Notes under the pieces: generated by a model
Told to the model about the DNA's origin: nothing
What the model saw: only the letters and a program-made list of their open reading frames with translations
Databases searched by the model: none
NCBI RefSeq assembly: GCF_014646235.1
Contig: NZ_BMNB01000030.1
Location: forward strand, 1 to 64,000
DNA from: Micromonospora sonchi
GTDB taxonomy: Bacteria; Actinomycetota; Actinomycetes; Mycobacteriales; Micromonosporaceae
DNA: 64,000 nucleotides
Direction: 5' to 3'
In this document: in pieces, positions 1-8,615 of the stretch
Layout: each line of letters opens with the position of its first letter
How positions within the stretch are numbered: the stretch's first letter is position 1
Position numbers and translations under genes: made by a program

Positions 1-243
1 GTGCTTGCCCTGGACGGAGAGGGCGTTGCTGGCGGCGGCGGGGCCGCAGTAGTAGAAGGTTTCCTGGGCCTGGTAGCGCACGGGGAGTTGGCGTTCGCCG
101 CCGGTCTTGCGGTCGGCCTGCACCTGGACGGTGGCTGGGGTGGGGGCGGCGTGGGCGGTGATGGCGGGGCCGGCGATGCCACCGGCGGTGGCGGCGGCAG
201 CGGCGATGGTCAGGGCGGTCTTACGCAGGATGGTGGTACGCAT
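1..243 (-). CDS. Secreted C39-family cysteine peptidase-like protein (5' part only; runs off the window)
   Basis: Only the first 81 codons are inside the window; the rest lies to the left. The ATG at 241-243 follows a GGAAGG ribosome site. Residues 1-32 form a Sec signal peptide: a basic start (MRTTILRK), an alanine-rich core, and a likely cut after AHA. After a short linker comes the motif YYCGPAAA around Cys66, the usual active-site cysteine context of C39/C39-like peptidases (papain-like fold) that are often secreted by actinomycetes. The catalytic His and Asp would lie outside the window, so activity cannot be judged. The gene points away from the beta-helix gene at 652, with a 408-bp divergent region between them. 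Substrate unknown. Confidence 0.72.
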   Translation of the reverse strand, partial: MRTTILRKTALTIAAAAATAGGIAGPAITAHAAPTPATVQVQADRKTGGERQLPVRYQAQETFYYCGPAAASNALSVQGKH

Positions 244-651
244 GATTGAGTCACACCTTCCATTCGGGGGTACGCAGCACGGATCAACCCGTACCGGGGC
301 TCGCGGTGCTGCGGGGGATAGAGGAACGCCCGGCGGGGAGTGCTCGGGCGTCCGGGGGGTGTAACGATCCGGGCCGGCCCCACATTCCAGGGGTCCCGGG
401 TTCCCGGGGGCGCTGCGGCGCGGGGGAGCGCCTGCGGTCAGCCATGTACAACGACCCGGCCCCGGCCATCATTCCGACGCCCGGGTGGCCCCGATTACAG
501 GACGAATCGGCCAAAACCCGACATCTAGTGCCCAAGTTCCGTAGATCTTGGTGCGGGAGCGCCCTCCTGGGGGCACTTTCGCACCAAGATCCGTGGTGCA
601 AGGCCGTTTTGAGGGGAAGGGAGGTGGAGGGTTGACGCGGAGGAGGATGTT
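244..651. other. Divergent intergenic region with a hairpin repeat
   Basis: This 408-bp region separates the C39-type gene (leftward) from the beta-helix gene (rightward). The one clear structure is an inverted repeat: GATCTTGGTGCG at 544-555 pairs with CGCACCAAGATC at 580-591. It shares the GATCTTG/CAAGATC ends of elements found elsewhere in the window. I see no convincing coding frame and no strong -35/-10 pair. The start at 652 is preceded by GGAGGA. Confidence 0.5.
544..591. repeat. Palindromic intergenic element with GATCTTG ends (variant copy)
   Basis: A 12-bp perfect stem (GATCTTGGTGCG / CGCACCAAGATC) with a 24-nt partly paired loop. Its termini match the elements at 36816, 45114 and 60291, but the interior differs. 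Unlike those it lies between divergent genes, so a pure terminator role is less likely here. Confidence 0.5.
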
Positions 652-2325
652 GTGTGGCAGCACAACAGGGGCGGGGTCAGCCAGCAGCAACTGTCCCCGG
701 TCGCCGGGGCGCCGCTGTGGTGCAACGCGCGGGATTTCGGCCTTCAGGGCGACGGGGTCACCAACGATCAGCCGGCGTTGTCGGCCCTGGTGGCCCGCCT
801 CGGCGAGGGGTACGCGGCCGACGGCCGGGCCCGGGTCATCTACTGCCCGCCGGGGATCTACTCGATCCGGGACGCGGGCACGGTCTGGCGCAGCGGAGTC
901 TCCCTGCTCGGCGCGGGATCCGGAGCGACCCGGTTCGCCCTGAGCAACGAGGGCAACCGGGCTGAGCCGACGCCGCTGGCCTTCTGGACCACGGTGCAGC
1001 ATGGCGCCGACCGCGACCGGCACATCGCCGACTGCACCTTCGCCGACTTCGAGATCGACGGCTCGGGCGTGGCCCTGACGCAGTACAACTACCTCGCCAA
1101 GGGGCTGGGCCTGCAATACGTCGTCCGGGGCGTCTTCCGCAACCTCTACATCCACCACACCGGCGCGACCGGGTTGGGCTGCGACTTCCTCCAGGACTGC
1201 CTCATCGACGGGGTGGTCGTGGTCGGCTGCGGCCGGCTGGACAACGGCGAGCAGATGGGCGGCGCGGGCATCGGCATCGGCATCGGCGGCTGGGGCGACG
1301 TCGAGCGCTGCACCGTCACCAACTGCACCACTCTCGGCAACGGCACCAACGGCATCTTCCTGGAGCTGCAGAAGTCGTACTGGAAGCCGCCACGCGGGTA
1401 CCGCATCATCGGCTGCCACAGCCAGGCCAACCGGTTCGGCATCTCCGACTGGGGAGCCGACGGACTGATCGTCTCCGGATGCACCCTCATCGGCAATCTG
1501 GAAGCCGGCTTCGACGTCTCCGGCAACGGCACCGCGGGCGTCGCCGGTCGGGGCGGCATCCTCACCGACTGCGTGATCGACCGCAACGTCCGGGACGGGA
1601 TCAGCGTGGGAAACACGCCCGGCCCGTACATCGTCCGAGGCAACCGGATCAGTGGCAACGGCGGACACGGCTACCACCAGCACGACCTGGGCGACGGCTT
1701 TCGGGGTGCGGCGTCGGAGATCGTCGTGGACGGCAACGACTTCTGGGACAACGGCCTGGACGCGATCCGGATCGACCGGCCGATGGTCGACGCGATGCTG
1801 GTCGACAACCGGATCCGCAACAATGGCCGACAGTGCGAGGCGGCGGCCACCGGGTCCGGCGATTCGGTCTGGTACGCCCGCCGCTCGATGACGGACCGGA
1901 CCGCGTCCTGGCGGACCGACGGACACCGGGGAAAGGTGCTGCGGGTGGGCTCCCGGCGGGCGGTCGTGGTCGGCAACACCGATACCGACCTGGCCCTGGC
2001 CGACGCGCGCCCGGACGCGAGCAACGCCTGGAACGAGGACATTCCGTCGCCCGGCGCGGCGTACGAGATCTCCGCCGCGGCACCGATCCGGGCCGGCATC
2101 ACCGTCAACGCGCGCCTCGAATCGGCGACGGTACGCGGCAACCGGATCTGGGACAACCGCCCGGAGTCGACCCAGAGCTACGGGATGTGGGTCACCGAGC
2201 GGGGCACCTGCGTCTCCTGCCGGGTCGAGGACAACGACCTCGCCGGCAACGCCGAGGGAGCGCTGCGGCTGGACCGTCGACCGGAGGGCGGTCGCTGGGA
2301 CCGCAACCACACCGAAGTGGACTGA
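652..2325 (+). CDS. Right-handed parallel beta-helix protein (pectate lyase / tailspike superfamily)
   Basis: A 557-residue protein starting at GTG 652, six bases after GGAGGA. Residues 25-43 carry the NARDFGLQGDGVTND signature that opens many pectate-lyase-superfamily beta-helices. Much of the rest is repeated short strands of the type 'VxGNxIxxNxxxGI' (for example around 205-400), the mark of right-handed beta-helix coils. There is no signal peptide, so the protein is cytoplasmic or exported by a non-classical route. The beta-helix fold serves polysaccharide lyases, hydrolases and epimerases; no catalytic set can be assigned by eye. Its stop is 10 bp from the convergent small gene at 2336-2515. 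Substrate unknown. Confidence 0.75.
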   Translation: MWQHNRGGVSQQQLSPVAGAPLWCNARDFGLQGDGVTNDQPALSALVARLGEGYAADGRARVIYCPPGIYSIRDAGTVWRSGVSLLGAGSGATRFALSNEGNRAEPTPLAFWTTVQHGADRDRHIADCTFADFEIDGSGVALTQYNYLAKGLGLQYVVRGVFRNLYIHHTGATGLGCDFLQDCLIDGVVVVGCGRLDNGEQMGGAGIGIGIGGWGDVERCTVTNCTTLGNGTNGIFLELQKSYWKPPRGYRIIGCHSQANRFGISDWGADGLIVSGCTLIGNLEAGFDVSGNGTAGVAGRGGILTDCVIDRNVRDGISVGNTPGPYIVRGNRISGNGGHGYHQHDLGDGFRGAASEIVVDGNDFWDNGLDAIRIDRPMVDAMLVDNRIRNNGRQCEAAATGSGDSVWYARRSMTDRTASWRTDGHRGKVLRVGSRRAVVVGNTDTDLALADARPDASNAWNEDIPSPGAAYEISAAAPIRAGITVNARLESATVRGNRIWDNRPESTQSYGMWVTERGTCVSCRVEDNDLAGNAEGALRLDRRPEGGRWDRNHTEVD

Positions 2326-2335
2326 GGGGGCGCCG

Positions 2336-2515
2336 TCAGCGGGCGTCGTCGGCCGCGCTCGCCTCCGCGTGCCGGTCACGCAACCGGGCCCGGATCTCCT
2401 CCGGGGTATACGCGCGCCGCCGCCGCTCGGCCCGCGCGATGACCACGCCGGACGCCGCGACACCGGCCAACCCGGCCAGCCCGAGGAGCTTCCACCACCG
2501 CATCCGTTGCCGCAT
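2336..2515 (-). CDS. Small single-span membrane protein, conserved hypothetical
   Basis: A 59-residue protein (MRQRMRWWKLLGLAG start) with one hydrophobic segment (about residues 9-27) followed by a basic stretch (RAERRRRAY) and a helical, Arg/Glu-rich tail. This suggests a membrane anchor with a cytoplasmic helix. An upstream in-frame ATG at 2534-2536 would add seven residues but would overlap the start codon of the divergent gene at 2535, so I prefer 2515. Function unknown. The spacing makes a shared divergent promoter with the NlpC/P60-like gene likely. Confidence 0.6.
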   Translation of the reverse strand: MRQRMRWWKLLGLAGLAGVAASGVVIARAERRRRAYTPEEIRARLRDRHAEASAADDAR

Positions 2516-2534
2516 CCGCCTAGGGTAGTCCTTC

Positions 2535-3194
2535 ATGAGTATCAGCCTGGACGAGGCGGTGGAGCTGACCCGTACCGGCGACGTGTGGGTCTTCCGGGGG
2601 CGCAGCGTACCCGACCGGGCCATCCAGTTGACCACCAACAGCCCGGTCAACCACGTGGGCATGGCGATGGTGCTGGACGACATGCCGCCGCTGATGTGGC
2701 ACGCCGAGCTGGGCAGGTCGCTGCCGGACCTGTGGACCGGCACCCACCAGCGCGGTGTGCAGCTGCACGACCTGCGGGACGCGGTCTGCGTGTGGGCCAA
2801 CCGGTACGGCCAGCGGGCCTGGCTGCGCCAGCTCGACCCGCCGGCGGACGCGGAGATGGAGGGCTCGGTGTTGCGCACCATCGCGCGGCTGGACGGCACC
2901 CCATTTCCGTCCACCGCCCAACTCGCCTGGCGGTGGCTGCGCGGGCGGGTGCCGGCCCCGCGGCTGCCGGTGCCGGGGGCACGGCAGCGCCCCGCGGTTG
3001 TGCCCGAGCGGACCCTGGAGACGGCGTACTGCGCCGAGGTCGTCGCGGTCACCTACGAGGCGATGGGACTGCTGCCCGCCGGCCGGCGGCCGAACTGGTA
3101 CGACCCGGGGCGCTTCTGGAGCGGCGACGACCTCGGTCTGCACGGCGGGGCGCGGCTGGGCAGCGAGATTGAGGTGCGGATTCCCCCGCGCTGA
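2535..3194 (+). CDS. Permuted NlpC/P60-like (YiiX/YaeF type) papain-fold protein
   Basis: A 219-residue cytoplasmic protein with the order His then Cys that marks circularly permuted NlpC/P60 enzymes. 'GDVWVFRG' (residues 15-22) and 'NHVGMAM' with His40 form the first half, and 'YCAEVVAVTYEAMGLL' with Cys166 the second. The Cys sits at the start of a helix, as expected for a nucleophile. Family members are predicted amidases, acyltransferases or lipid hydrolases; the substrate here is unknown. There is no signal peptide, so it does not look like a secreted wall hydrolase. The gene is divergent from a small membrane protein, with the starts almost touching. Confidence 0.68.
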   Translation: MSISLDEAVELTRTGDVWVFRGRSVPDRAIQLTTNSPVNHVGMAMVLDDMPPLMWHAELGRSLPDLWTGTHQRGVQLHDLRDAVCVWANRYGQRAWLRQLDPPADAEMEGSVLRTIARLDGTPFPSTAQLAWRWLRGRVPAPRLPVPGARQRPAVVPERTLETAYCAEVVAVTYEAMGLLPAGRRPNWYDPGRFWSGDDLGLHGGARLGSEIEVRIPPR

Positions 3195-3312
3195 GGTTGG
3201 GCCGCGGCCGGACCAGGGCGGGCGGAGGTTGCTCGCCGCATCCGCCGACATCGAGCAGCTGCAAGATCCGCCCGTCCACTAGGCTGGCGCGTCGGTGACG
3301 ACAGGGGGGCCT

Positions 3313-4059
3313 ATGTCCGTGCGGCCGGCCGATGACCAGACCGGTGAAGAGACCAGCGCGAGTACCCGCCGGCCGGCGCTGCCCAGGATGATCGCCGGCG
3401 CGCCCTGGGTGGTGTTCCTGGTGGGTGTCGCGGTGTTGGCGGTACTGCTCGTGGTGGCGGCGCTGTCGTTCCGTGGCCCCGAGGAGCAGGCGGCGCGGGC
3501 ACCCGAGCCGCCGGTGGTCCTTCCGGTGCCGCCCGAATCGACGAAGCCCGCCGGATCGACGGACGAGGCCGCGCCGCCGGACCCGGCCGCACCGACGGGT
3601 AGCCCCTCGGCCACACCGACCGTGGCGACCACGTCGGGCGTGCCGTCGCCGTCCGCCGGCGCCGGATCGCCCACGGCGGCCGTCAGTCGGGCACCCGCCG
3701 CCAGTCCACCCGCGCCGACGCCGTCGGCGAGCAGCCCGGGAGTGCTGCTCGCCAGCTACCGGCTGCAGAGTGTCGACGGGGATTCCTTCCGGGCCGAGTT
3801 GGTGGTACGCAACGGCACCGGTCATCCGGTCGACTGGCAGGTCGACCTGGCCTTCACCCCCGAGGTCGTCGGGATCCGGGCCTCCAGCGGGCCGGGCGTG
3901 TCGGTGAGCATCAAGGGCGGTGGACGCTACCTGCTCAGCGGCAGCCGGTCGCTGGCCGCCGGGGCACAGCAGACGGTGCAGCTACGGGTCAGCCGCACCG
4001 GGGGTGGAGAGCAGCCGACACGGTGCACGATCAACGGGGCTGCCTGCGCTGCGGGCTGA
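3313..4059 (+). CDS. Membrane-anchored protein with Pro/Ser-rich stalk and CBM2-like C-terminal domain (first of a pair)
   Basis: A 248-residue protein. A short basic cytoplasmic head is followed by one transmembrane helix (about residues 28-50: PWVVFLVGVAVLAVLLVVAAL). A long Pro/Ser/Thr/Ala stalk (about 55-150) leads to a C-terminal domain of about 95 residues with strand patterns like CBM2, ending 'CTINGAACAAG'. The ATG at 3313 follows GGGGGG; a GTG at 3295 is possible but lacks a ribosome site. The cysteine pair near the C-terminus and the spacing resemble cellulose-binding CBM2 modules, but the surface Trp residues needed for cellulose binding are mostly missing. Binding to glycans is therefore an inference. 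The next gene is a paralogue of the same architecture. Confidence 0.66.
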   Translation: MSVRPADDQTGEETSASTRRPALPRMIAGAPWVVFLVGVAVLAVLLVVAALSFRGPEEQAARAPEPPVVLPVPPESTKPAGSTDEAAPPDPAAPTGSPSATPTVATTSGVPSPSAGAGSPTAAVSRAPAASPPAPTPSASSPGVLLASYRLQSVDGDSFRAELVVRNGTGHPVDWQVDLAFTPEVVGIRASSGPGVSVSIKGGGRYLLSGSRSLAAGAQQTVQLRVSRTGGGEQPTRCTINGAACAAG

Positions 4060-4151
4060 GCGTACTGTTAGGAGTCCTGGGTGTTTCGTCCGGTACTTCC
4101 GGGCGCTGCTCTTGATCGTTACGCTGGCCGGGCCGCCTGCTGAGGAGAGAC

Positions 4152-4859
4152 ATGTCCGGTATGCGCCGCGCCCCCCGAGAATCCTGCCACGGCTCGGCCG
4201 TGGTTTCCTCGCCCTGGATCCTGGTGTCGATCGGGGGCGTCGCGATGATGGTGCTGCTCGTGATCGCGGCCGGCGCGTACCGGGCTCCCGGTCCGGGGTT
4301 CGACCCGGTGCCGCCGGGACCGCCGGCGGTGGCCGTACCGATACCGGCGGAGCGGGCCTCGTCGGCGGGGCAGGCGGGTACGGAACCGCCGCCGCCGGCA
4401 GTGCCCGGGCTGTCCCTACGCCGGACCGACCTGCCGAGCCCGTCGAGTTCCGCGTCCCGCACGCCGGAGCCGCCGGCCGCGATGCCGCCGCCGCACACCA
4501 CCGCCCCGCCTCCGGCCCCGCCGTCTGCTCCGCCTGCCGCCCCGCCGCCGTTGGAGGCGCGGTACCAGGTGTTGCAGACCTTCCCGAACGGCTTCATCGG
4601 GGAGGTATCGATCCGTAACGCCTCGCGTGGCGACCTGGGCTGGGTGGCGCGGGTGGAGTACCCGGGCGGCCGGGTGGTCACGGCCTGGCTGGAAGATGTT
4701 CCACAGGGGACGTTCCGCGACCGGCGCGGCACCCTGACCTACCGCAGTGGCCCGGATCTGGCGGCCGGGTCGACGGTGTTGCTGCGCTTCCACATCGAAT
4801 CCGCCCACCCGCGTCCGGCCGGCTGCACGGTCTCCGGGCGTAGCTGCGCCGGAGTCTGA
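4152..4859 (+). CDS. Membrane-anchored protein with Pro-rich stalk and CBM2-like C-terminal domain (second of a pair)
   Basis: A 235-residue sister of the preceding gene: a short head, a TM helix at about residues 22-44 (ILVSIGGVAMMVLLVIAAG), a stalk rich in PPPPA and SPSSS (about 48-135), and a C-terminal domain with 'QVLQTFPNGFIGEVSIRNAS' and the ending 'CTVSGRSCAGV'. The shared order head-TM-stalk-domain and the matching C-terminal Cys pair point to a tandem duplication. The ATG at 4152 follows GAGGAGA. The 92-bp gap from the upstream gene could allow co-transcription. A role in displaying a small carbohydrate- or wall-binding module outside the membrane is inferred. Confidence 0.64.
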   Translation: MSGMRRAPRESCHGSAVVSSPWILVSIGGVAMMVLLVIAAGAYRAPGPGFDPVPPGPPAVAVPIPAERASSAGQAGTEPPPPAVPGLSLRRTDLPSPSSSASRTPEPPAAMPPPHTTAPPPAPPSAPPAAPPPLEARYQVLQTFPNGFIGEVSIRNASRGDLGWVARVEYPGGRVVTAWLEDVPQGTFRDRRGTLTYRSGPDLAAGSTVLLRFHIESAHPRPAGCTVSGRSCAGV

Positions 4860-5112
4860 GCACGCCCGCGACGTCGCGTTGCATCTCATGCGCGCGTCCA
4901 CACCAGCCTGCCGCCCGGCACCGAACTGCGCGCAGTGTGGATCGATCGGGACGACACCTGGAAGGGGACATCCTCGCCTCGGTCATCGAGCGATCGCTGC
5001 CCCATAGGAGGCGTCCGTTGTCGGCTCGTACTTGGCAGCCCTTGGCGTGATGCACGTATCCTGACCTTGATCGACAAGGACTGGGGCTATGAGCTCCTGG
5101 GGGAGGAACTTG

Positions 5113-6063
5113 ATGCCCTTTACGCTGAGCCACCCGGCTTTGATCCTGCCGCTGAGCCGCCGCCCGCTCGTTGCCTCGGCCCTGGTCGCCGGTGCGGTCG
5201 CCCCGGATCTTCCTTATGTCCTCCCGCAAGCCACCTCGGCAGCGTGGGGACCGTACAGCGACTACAACCTCACCTACACGCACGAGTTCGGCACCGGGAT
5301 GGTCGCCGGGACGGTCGGAGCGCTGCTCCTGGTCGCGCTGTTCCACCAGGTGCTCAAGCGCCCGCTGATCGCCCTGCTCCCGGCTGCTGCGGCGGGGCGA
5401 CTGACCGGGCCCGCGGCGCAGTTCCGCTGGTCGGGGGTGCGGCAGGTCGCCTGGATCATCCTGTCGGCGATGATCGGAGTACTCAGTCACTTGGTCTGGG
5501 ACGCGCTGGTCCACGAGAACGGCTCCGCTTCGTGGTCGCCGCTGCCGGACACACAAAAGGTGACCGAGGGCCTGTGGTGGGCAAGCACCCTCGTCGGGGC
5601 GCTGGCACTGGTCAGCTGGATCTACCGCTGGTGGCGCCGTCAGCCCGGCTACCCGGTCGGGCCGCGGGTGACGCTGAGCCCGGCCGCGCGCTGGTGGACA
5701 CTCGCGGCGATGGCGGTGGCCGGCGTCATCGCAGCCGTCCTGCAACTGGCGCGGAACGGCTACGGCGTGCTCGGCGCTGTTCACTCGATGGCTGTGCTGC
5801 GTCTGGTTGTGACCAGCGCGATGTCCGGGGTCGGTGTGGGGGTGCTGGTCTACGGCGTGCTTTGGCAACTGTCGGCGGGCCGGACGATGTGGAAAACATG
5901 TCGCGCCCCAACCACCCGCCCGCCGCAACCGTTCGGCAACTCCATCCTGGAGTCGTCTGGCCCCCGCCGGAGCACAATCACAGGTGACTCCGAGCCGACC
6001 AAGGCCAACCACGACACCACCCGACCGACGCCCGTGCACCCGCAACGGCCGAACGATCCGTGA
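5113..6063 (+). CDS. DUF4184 family multi-pass membrane protein
   Basis: A 316-residue protein beginning MPFTLSHPALILPL, the hallmark N-terminus of DUF4184. ATG 5113 sits eight bases after GGGGGAGGAA; an ATG 24 nt upstream is less well placed. About six hydrophobic segments follow, with conserved-looking 'APDLPYVLP' (near residue 37) and 'LSHLVWDALVHENG' (His/Asp rich) between helices. This resembles membrane metal-dependent hydrolases (YdjM/LexA-regulated type), but catalysis is unproven. The last about 55 residues are hydrophilic and low-complexity (Pro/Thr/Arg), possibly an eroded extension. The gene lies in an accessory-looking patch beside degraded genes. The 253 bp upstream hold no other gene I can support. 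Confidence 0.72.
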   Translation: MPFTLSHPALILPLSRRPLVASALVAGAVAPDLPYVLPQATSAAWGPYSDYNLTYTHEFGTGMVAGTVGALLLVALFHQVLKRPLIALLPAAAAGRLTGPAAQFRWSGVRQVAWIILSAMIGVLSHLVWDALVHENGSASWSPLPDTQKVTEGLWWASTLVGALALVSWIYRWWRRQPGYPVGPRVTLSPAARWWTLAAMAVAGVIAAVLQLARNGYGVLGAVHSMAVLRLVVTSAMSGVGVGVLVYGVLWQLSAGRTMWKTCRAPTTRPPQPFGNSILESSGPRRSTITGDSEPTKANHDTTRPTPVHPQRPNDP

Positions 6064-6125
6064 TCCACAACGGCGCCCGTCCGGATCGCGCTGCCCGTCC
6101 GTGACCGCGCGCTGCCGTCTTCTGG

Positions 6126-6479
6126 GTGCCGCTCGGCGCACGTCGTCCAGGACGTGACGGTGAATGCGACACCCACGACCACGACGCGCTGAACCGGGTC
6201 CTGCTCGATCCGCTCGGCCTCGGCGGAGATCGACGCTTCCAACACGCGGCCTACGACCGCACCACGGATACTGTGCTGTCCCCGCCGGTCTGCACTGCCC
6301 CCGCCGACGCCGTGCTGGTCTTCGACGGCGTCTTCCTCATGCGCCCGGAACTGATTGACCGCTGGGACCTGCGCATCTTCGTGTCGACAGCGCTAGAGAC
6401 GACCGTGGATCGTGCCGTGATCCGAGAGGGCCGGGTGTCACCTCGGGCCGAAGTCGAACGGCGCTGTCTCGGTTGGTGA
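6126..6479 (+). pseudogene. Uridine kinase / phosphoribulokinase-family remnant
   Basis: An open frame of 117 codons that matches only the middle of actinobacterial uridine kinases: 'DHDALNRVLLDPLGLGGDRRFQ', 'TAPADAVLVFDGVFLMRPELIDRWDLRIFVS', then 'TTVDRAVIREG'. The Walker A P-loop that must precede this part is missing, and the C-terminal third after 'RCLGW' is lost. No plausible P-loop is seen in other frames just upstream (6064-6150), so this is not a single frameshift. It is best read as a decayed gene. An intact version would phosphorylate uridine to UMP. Confidence 0.6.
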
Positions 6480-6508
6480 GCCGACACGCAGCCAGCTGGG
6501 TCGGACCG

Positions 6509-7255
6509 TCAGCGAGACTTGAACCTCGTAATCCAATCGGCATTGACCTGGTCGGCCTGCCGATGGTGTCGAACGATCAGCTGCCGGCCGGGTGGAACCG
6601 TTAGGCCGAGGTAGTCGAGGACCCCTTGTGCAGCGGATCGTGGATCCGCCGCCAGCTCCTCGTACGTCACCTCGTGAGGCACGATGCCGTGGGCGTTGAA
6701 CCAGGTTGCCCAGTCCGCCTCGGAACTCTCGATCATGGCGACGAGCTGGCCGATGAGCACCTCGTCGTATCGAGGATCTTGGCCTCTCGGAGCGACGGCC
6801 TCGTGGGGATGCCAGAAGTGGGTCTGTAGTGCCTTCGCCCACGACACGGCCTGGGCAATGACATCGCGTCGCCGCAGGTGGATGAATCGAAGTCGACCGA
6901 ACTGGGCGGTCAACAGGCCCAGGTCAGTGTCCGCTGGTCTTGGTGCGGAGGCAGCAAGACCAGCGATCAGCTCCGGCAGCGTCTCTGCCATGAGCCGCCC
7001 ACCGAAGACATTGTTCGACGTTCTACCGACCGTCAGCGCCGCCCGCACGAACCCTTCGTCGATCCGTCCGGCATGTGGTCGGGCGATGTGCCAGGCATCG
7101 GCGTACGTAGTCAGCGTCTTTCGATTGAAATAGGAGGCTGGGTGGCCAGCGACCCCGGACGACTCCAGTAGACCGCACAGCAAGGTACTTCCCGTGCGGG
7201 GCGTCGCGCAGATCAGGTAAGAGTCGACCTCCAGGCGCCCCATAGCGGCAGACAC
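6509..7255 (-). CDS. Stf0-family sulfotransferase
   Basis: A 248-residue protein of the Stf0 type, the family that includes mycobacterial trehalose 2-sulfotransferase. 'SYLICATPRTGSTLLCGLL' (residues 12-30) is the 5'-phosphosulfate loop that binds PAPS. 'GHPASYFNR' and 'FGRLRFIHLRRRDVIAQAVSWAKALQT' (about 119-145) match the 3'-phosphate and dimer regions of the family. It would transfer sulfate from PAPS to a hydroxyl, probably on a sugar or lipid-sugar. The acceptor cannot be told from the sequence, and no PAPS synthesis genes are nearby. The start could be GTG 7255 or ATG 7243. It is divergent from the gene at 7437 and lies in the accessory patch. Confidence 0.8.
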   Translation of the reverse strand: MSAAMGRLEVDSYLICATPRTGSTLLCGLLESSGVAGHPASYFNRKTLTTYADAWHIARPHAGRIDEGFVRAALTVGRTSNNVFGGRLMAETLPELIAGLAASAPRPADTDLGLLTAQFGRLRFIHLRRRDVIAQAVSWAKALQTHFWHPHEAVAPRGQDPRYDEVLIGQLVAMIESSEADWATWFNAHGIVPHEVTYEELAADPRSAAQGVLDYLGLTVPPGRQLIVRHHRQADQVNADWITRFKSR

Positions 7256-7436
7256 TAAGCACGCGCGGATCTAGAGCAAACCGAATTACCGAACGCCGGC
7301 GGCCCGCGCAGCGCGCGCTCTGCGGCATGAGCGCGCGGTGTGAGCGTTTCGCGTGCAGCTTGGGCCCGTCCTGCGGGAGGCCGCAACTGGACACGTGGCT
7401 TCAGCGGCCCCGCAGAGTGGTACTACCCTCCGCTGC

Positions 7437-8399
7437 GTGTCTGACGATCACGTGTACGGTGTGCGGCTCTTTGTCCCAGGGGCTGCGGCGACGATGGCTC
7501 AGTGGCAGGGCTCGCTCGGGCGTTCCGGTCTGACGCTGGACGGCCACTCGCTCGCATCGCAGAACCTCGGCTTTCGCGCGCTGGCGGAGTGGGTGGAGAA
7601 CGACGGCTCGTTCAGCCAGGCGTTCGGTCACGGCACGATGTCGGAGGAGGAGCAATTCGCCGTCGCCGCGGCCGGCAGCGCCTTGGTCCTGGATCTGCCG
7701 GTGTACCTCGGTGCGGCAGCGGGAGAAGTGGCGATGCTGATCGCCGCGCTGGGCGACGCCGGAGCGCTGGGAGTGCGACTTGAGCAGTCGAAGCTGGGCT
7801 GGCCGGTCACAGAATGGACTCGGGCTCTTGAGGGCGGCGACCCATGGATGCTCTACCGCTGTGCCGTCGCGGTGCTGCAGGACCGCGGTGTGTCGCGGTC
7901 CTGCGGCATGCACGCGTTCGGGTTGCCGGACGCGCAGGTCGAAGCGTCACCGTCCGAGGCCAACCAGATCCTTGGCGTGTTCAACGTGTATCGATTGGCG
8001 GAGGATCCTGTGCTGGTCAGCGGCGACACCTTCAGGCCCGACTTGAACACCCCTCGCCGCCGCCTCGAGCGCTGGCCCGATGACGGGTATCCGCCGGGCC
8101 ACGCTTGCCACAACTCCTTCGGCATCTGGCGTCTGGGCGCCGAGGGAGGTGAGGCGGATTCGCGGAGCGAACTTCGACCCGTGTTCATTCCTGCGCTGGT
8201 GGCCCTGCTCACCGCCGCCGAGGAGAACGCCGGACGGCGCCTCCGCCGCGAAGAGGTGGAACGCCTCACCAGCGAAGGCATGTGCATGATGATGACCCAC
8301 GCTGATGCGCAGAAGTTCGAACGCAGCCGCGGATACGCAGACCTCGAGCCCGAGCTCGCCTGGAGGCAGTGGCAGGTCCTGCGCGAGTCCCGAGGCTGA
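7437..8399 (+). CDS. Conserved hypothetical protein (DUF4261-like features)
   Basis: A 320-residue soluble protein; I choose GTG 7437 (SDDHVYGVRLF follows) over upstream in-frame codons that run into non-conserved sequence. The middle part ('RSCGMHAFGLPDAQVEAS', then 'GVFNVYRLAEDPVLVSGDTF' and 'PRRRLERWPDDGYPPGHACHN') resembles DUF4261 proteins in order and spacing, but this is recalled rather than searched. The tail 'CMMMTHADAQKFERSRGYADLEPELAW' is distinctive. DUF4261 proteins are often linked to phage or contact-dependent loci. No activity is assigned. Confidence 0.55.
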   Translation: MSDDHVYGVRLFVPGAAATMAQWQGSLGRSGLTLDGHSLASQNLGFRALAEWVENDGSFSQAFGHGTMSEEEQFAVAAAGSALVLDLPVYLGAAAGEVAMLIAALGDAGALGVRLEQSKLGWPVTEWTRALEGGDPWMLYRCAVAVLQDRGVSRSCGMHAFGLPDAQVEASPSEANQILGVFNVYRLAEDPVLVSGDTFRPDLNTPRRRLERWPDDGYPPGHACHNSFGIWRLGAEGGEADSRSELRPVFIPALVALLTAAEENAGRRLRREEVERLTSEGMCMMMTHADAQKFERSRGYADLEPELAWRQWQVLRESRG

Positions 8400-8615
8400 C
8401 ATCGCAGCGATCCAGCACATACCAGATCGAACGTCCTGTCATCGGCAGACCCGCACGCCGAGAGAACAGCCGGACTCGGCATCATCCGTCACGCAAAGTC
8501 ACCGACTTGGATCACCGTTGGGCCCGGGGGCCAGGCACCCCGGGCGCAGACCGACGACCTCAAACGCCTCTGTTGCCGCGTTTCACCGACGGCGGGAACG
8601 CGCAGTCCGGCCTTC

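Noticed and set aside
469..2463. A 664-codon minus-strand frame opposite the first beta-helix gene
   Set aside because: Composition typical of an antisense shadow. The plus strand has the beta-helix signature and a ribosome site at the chosen start.
4935..5987. Plus-strand frame of 350 codons overlapping the DUF4184 gene
   Set aside because: The alternative frame has the typical MPFTLSHPA start, TM pattern and ribosome site; this one is Arg/Gly-rich without features.
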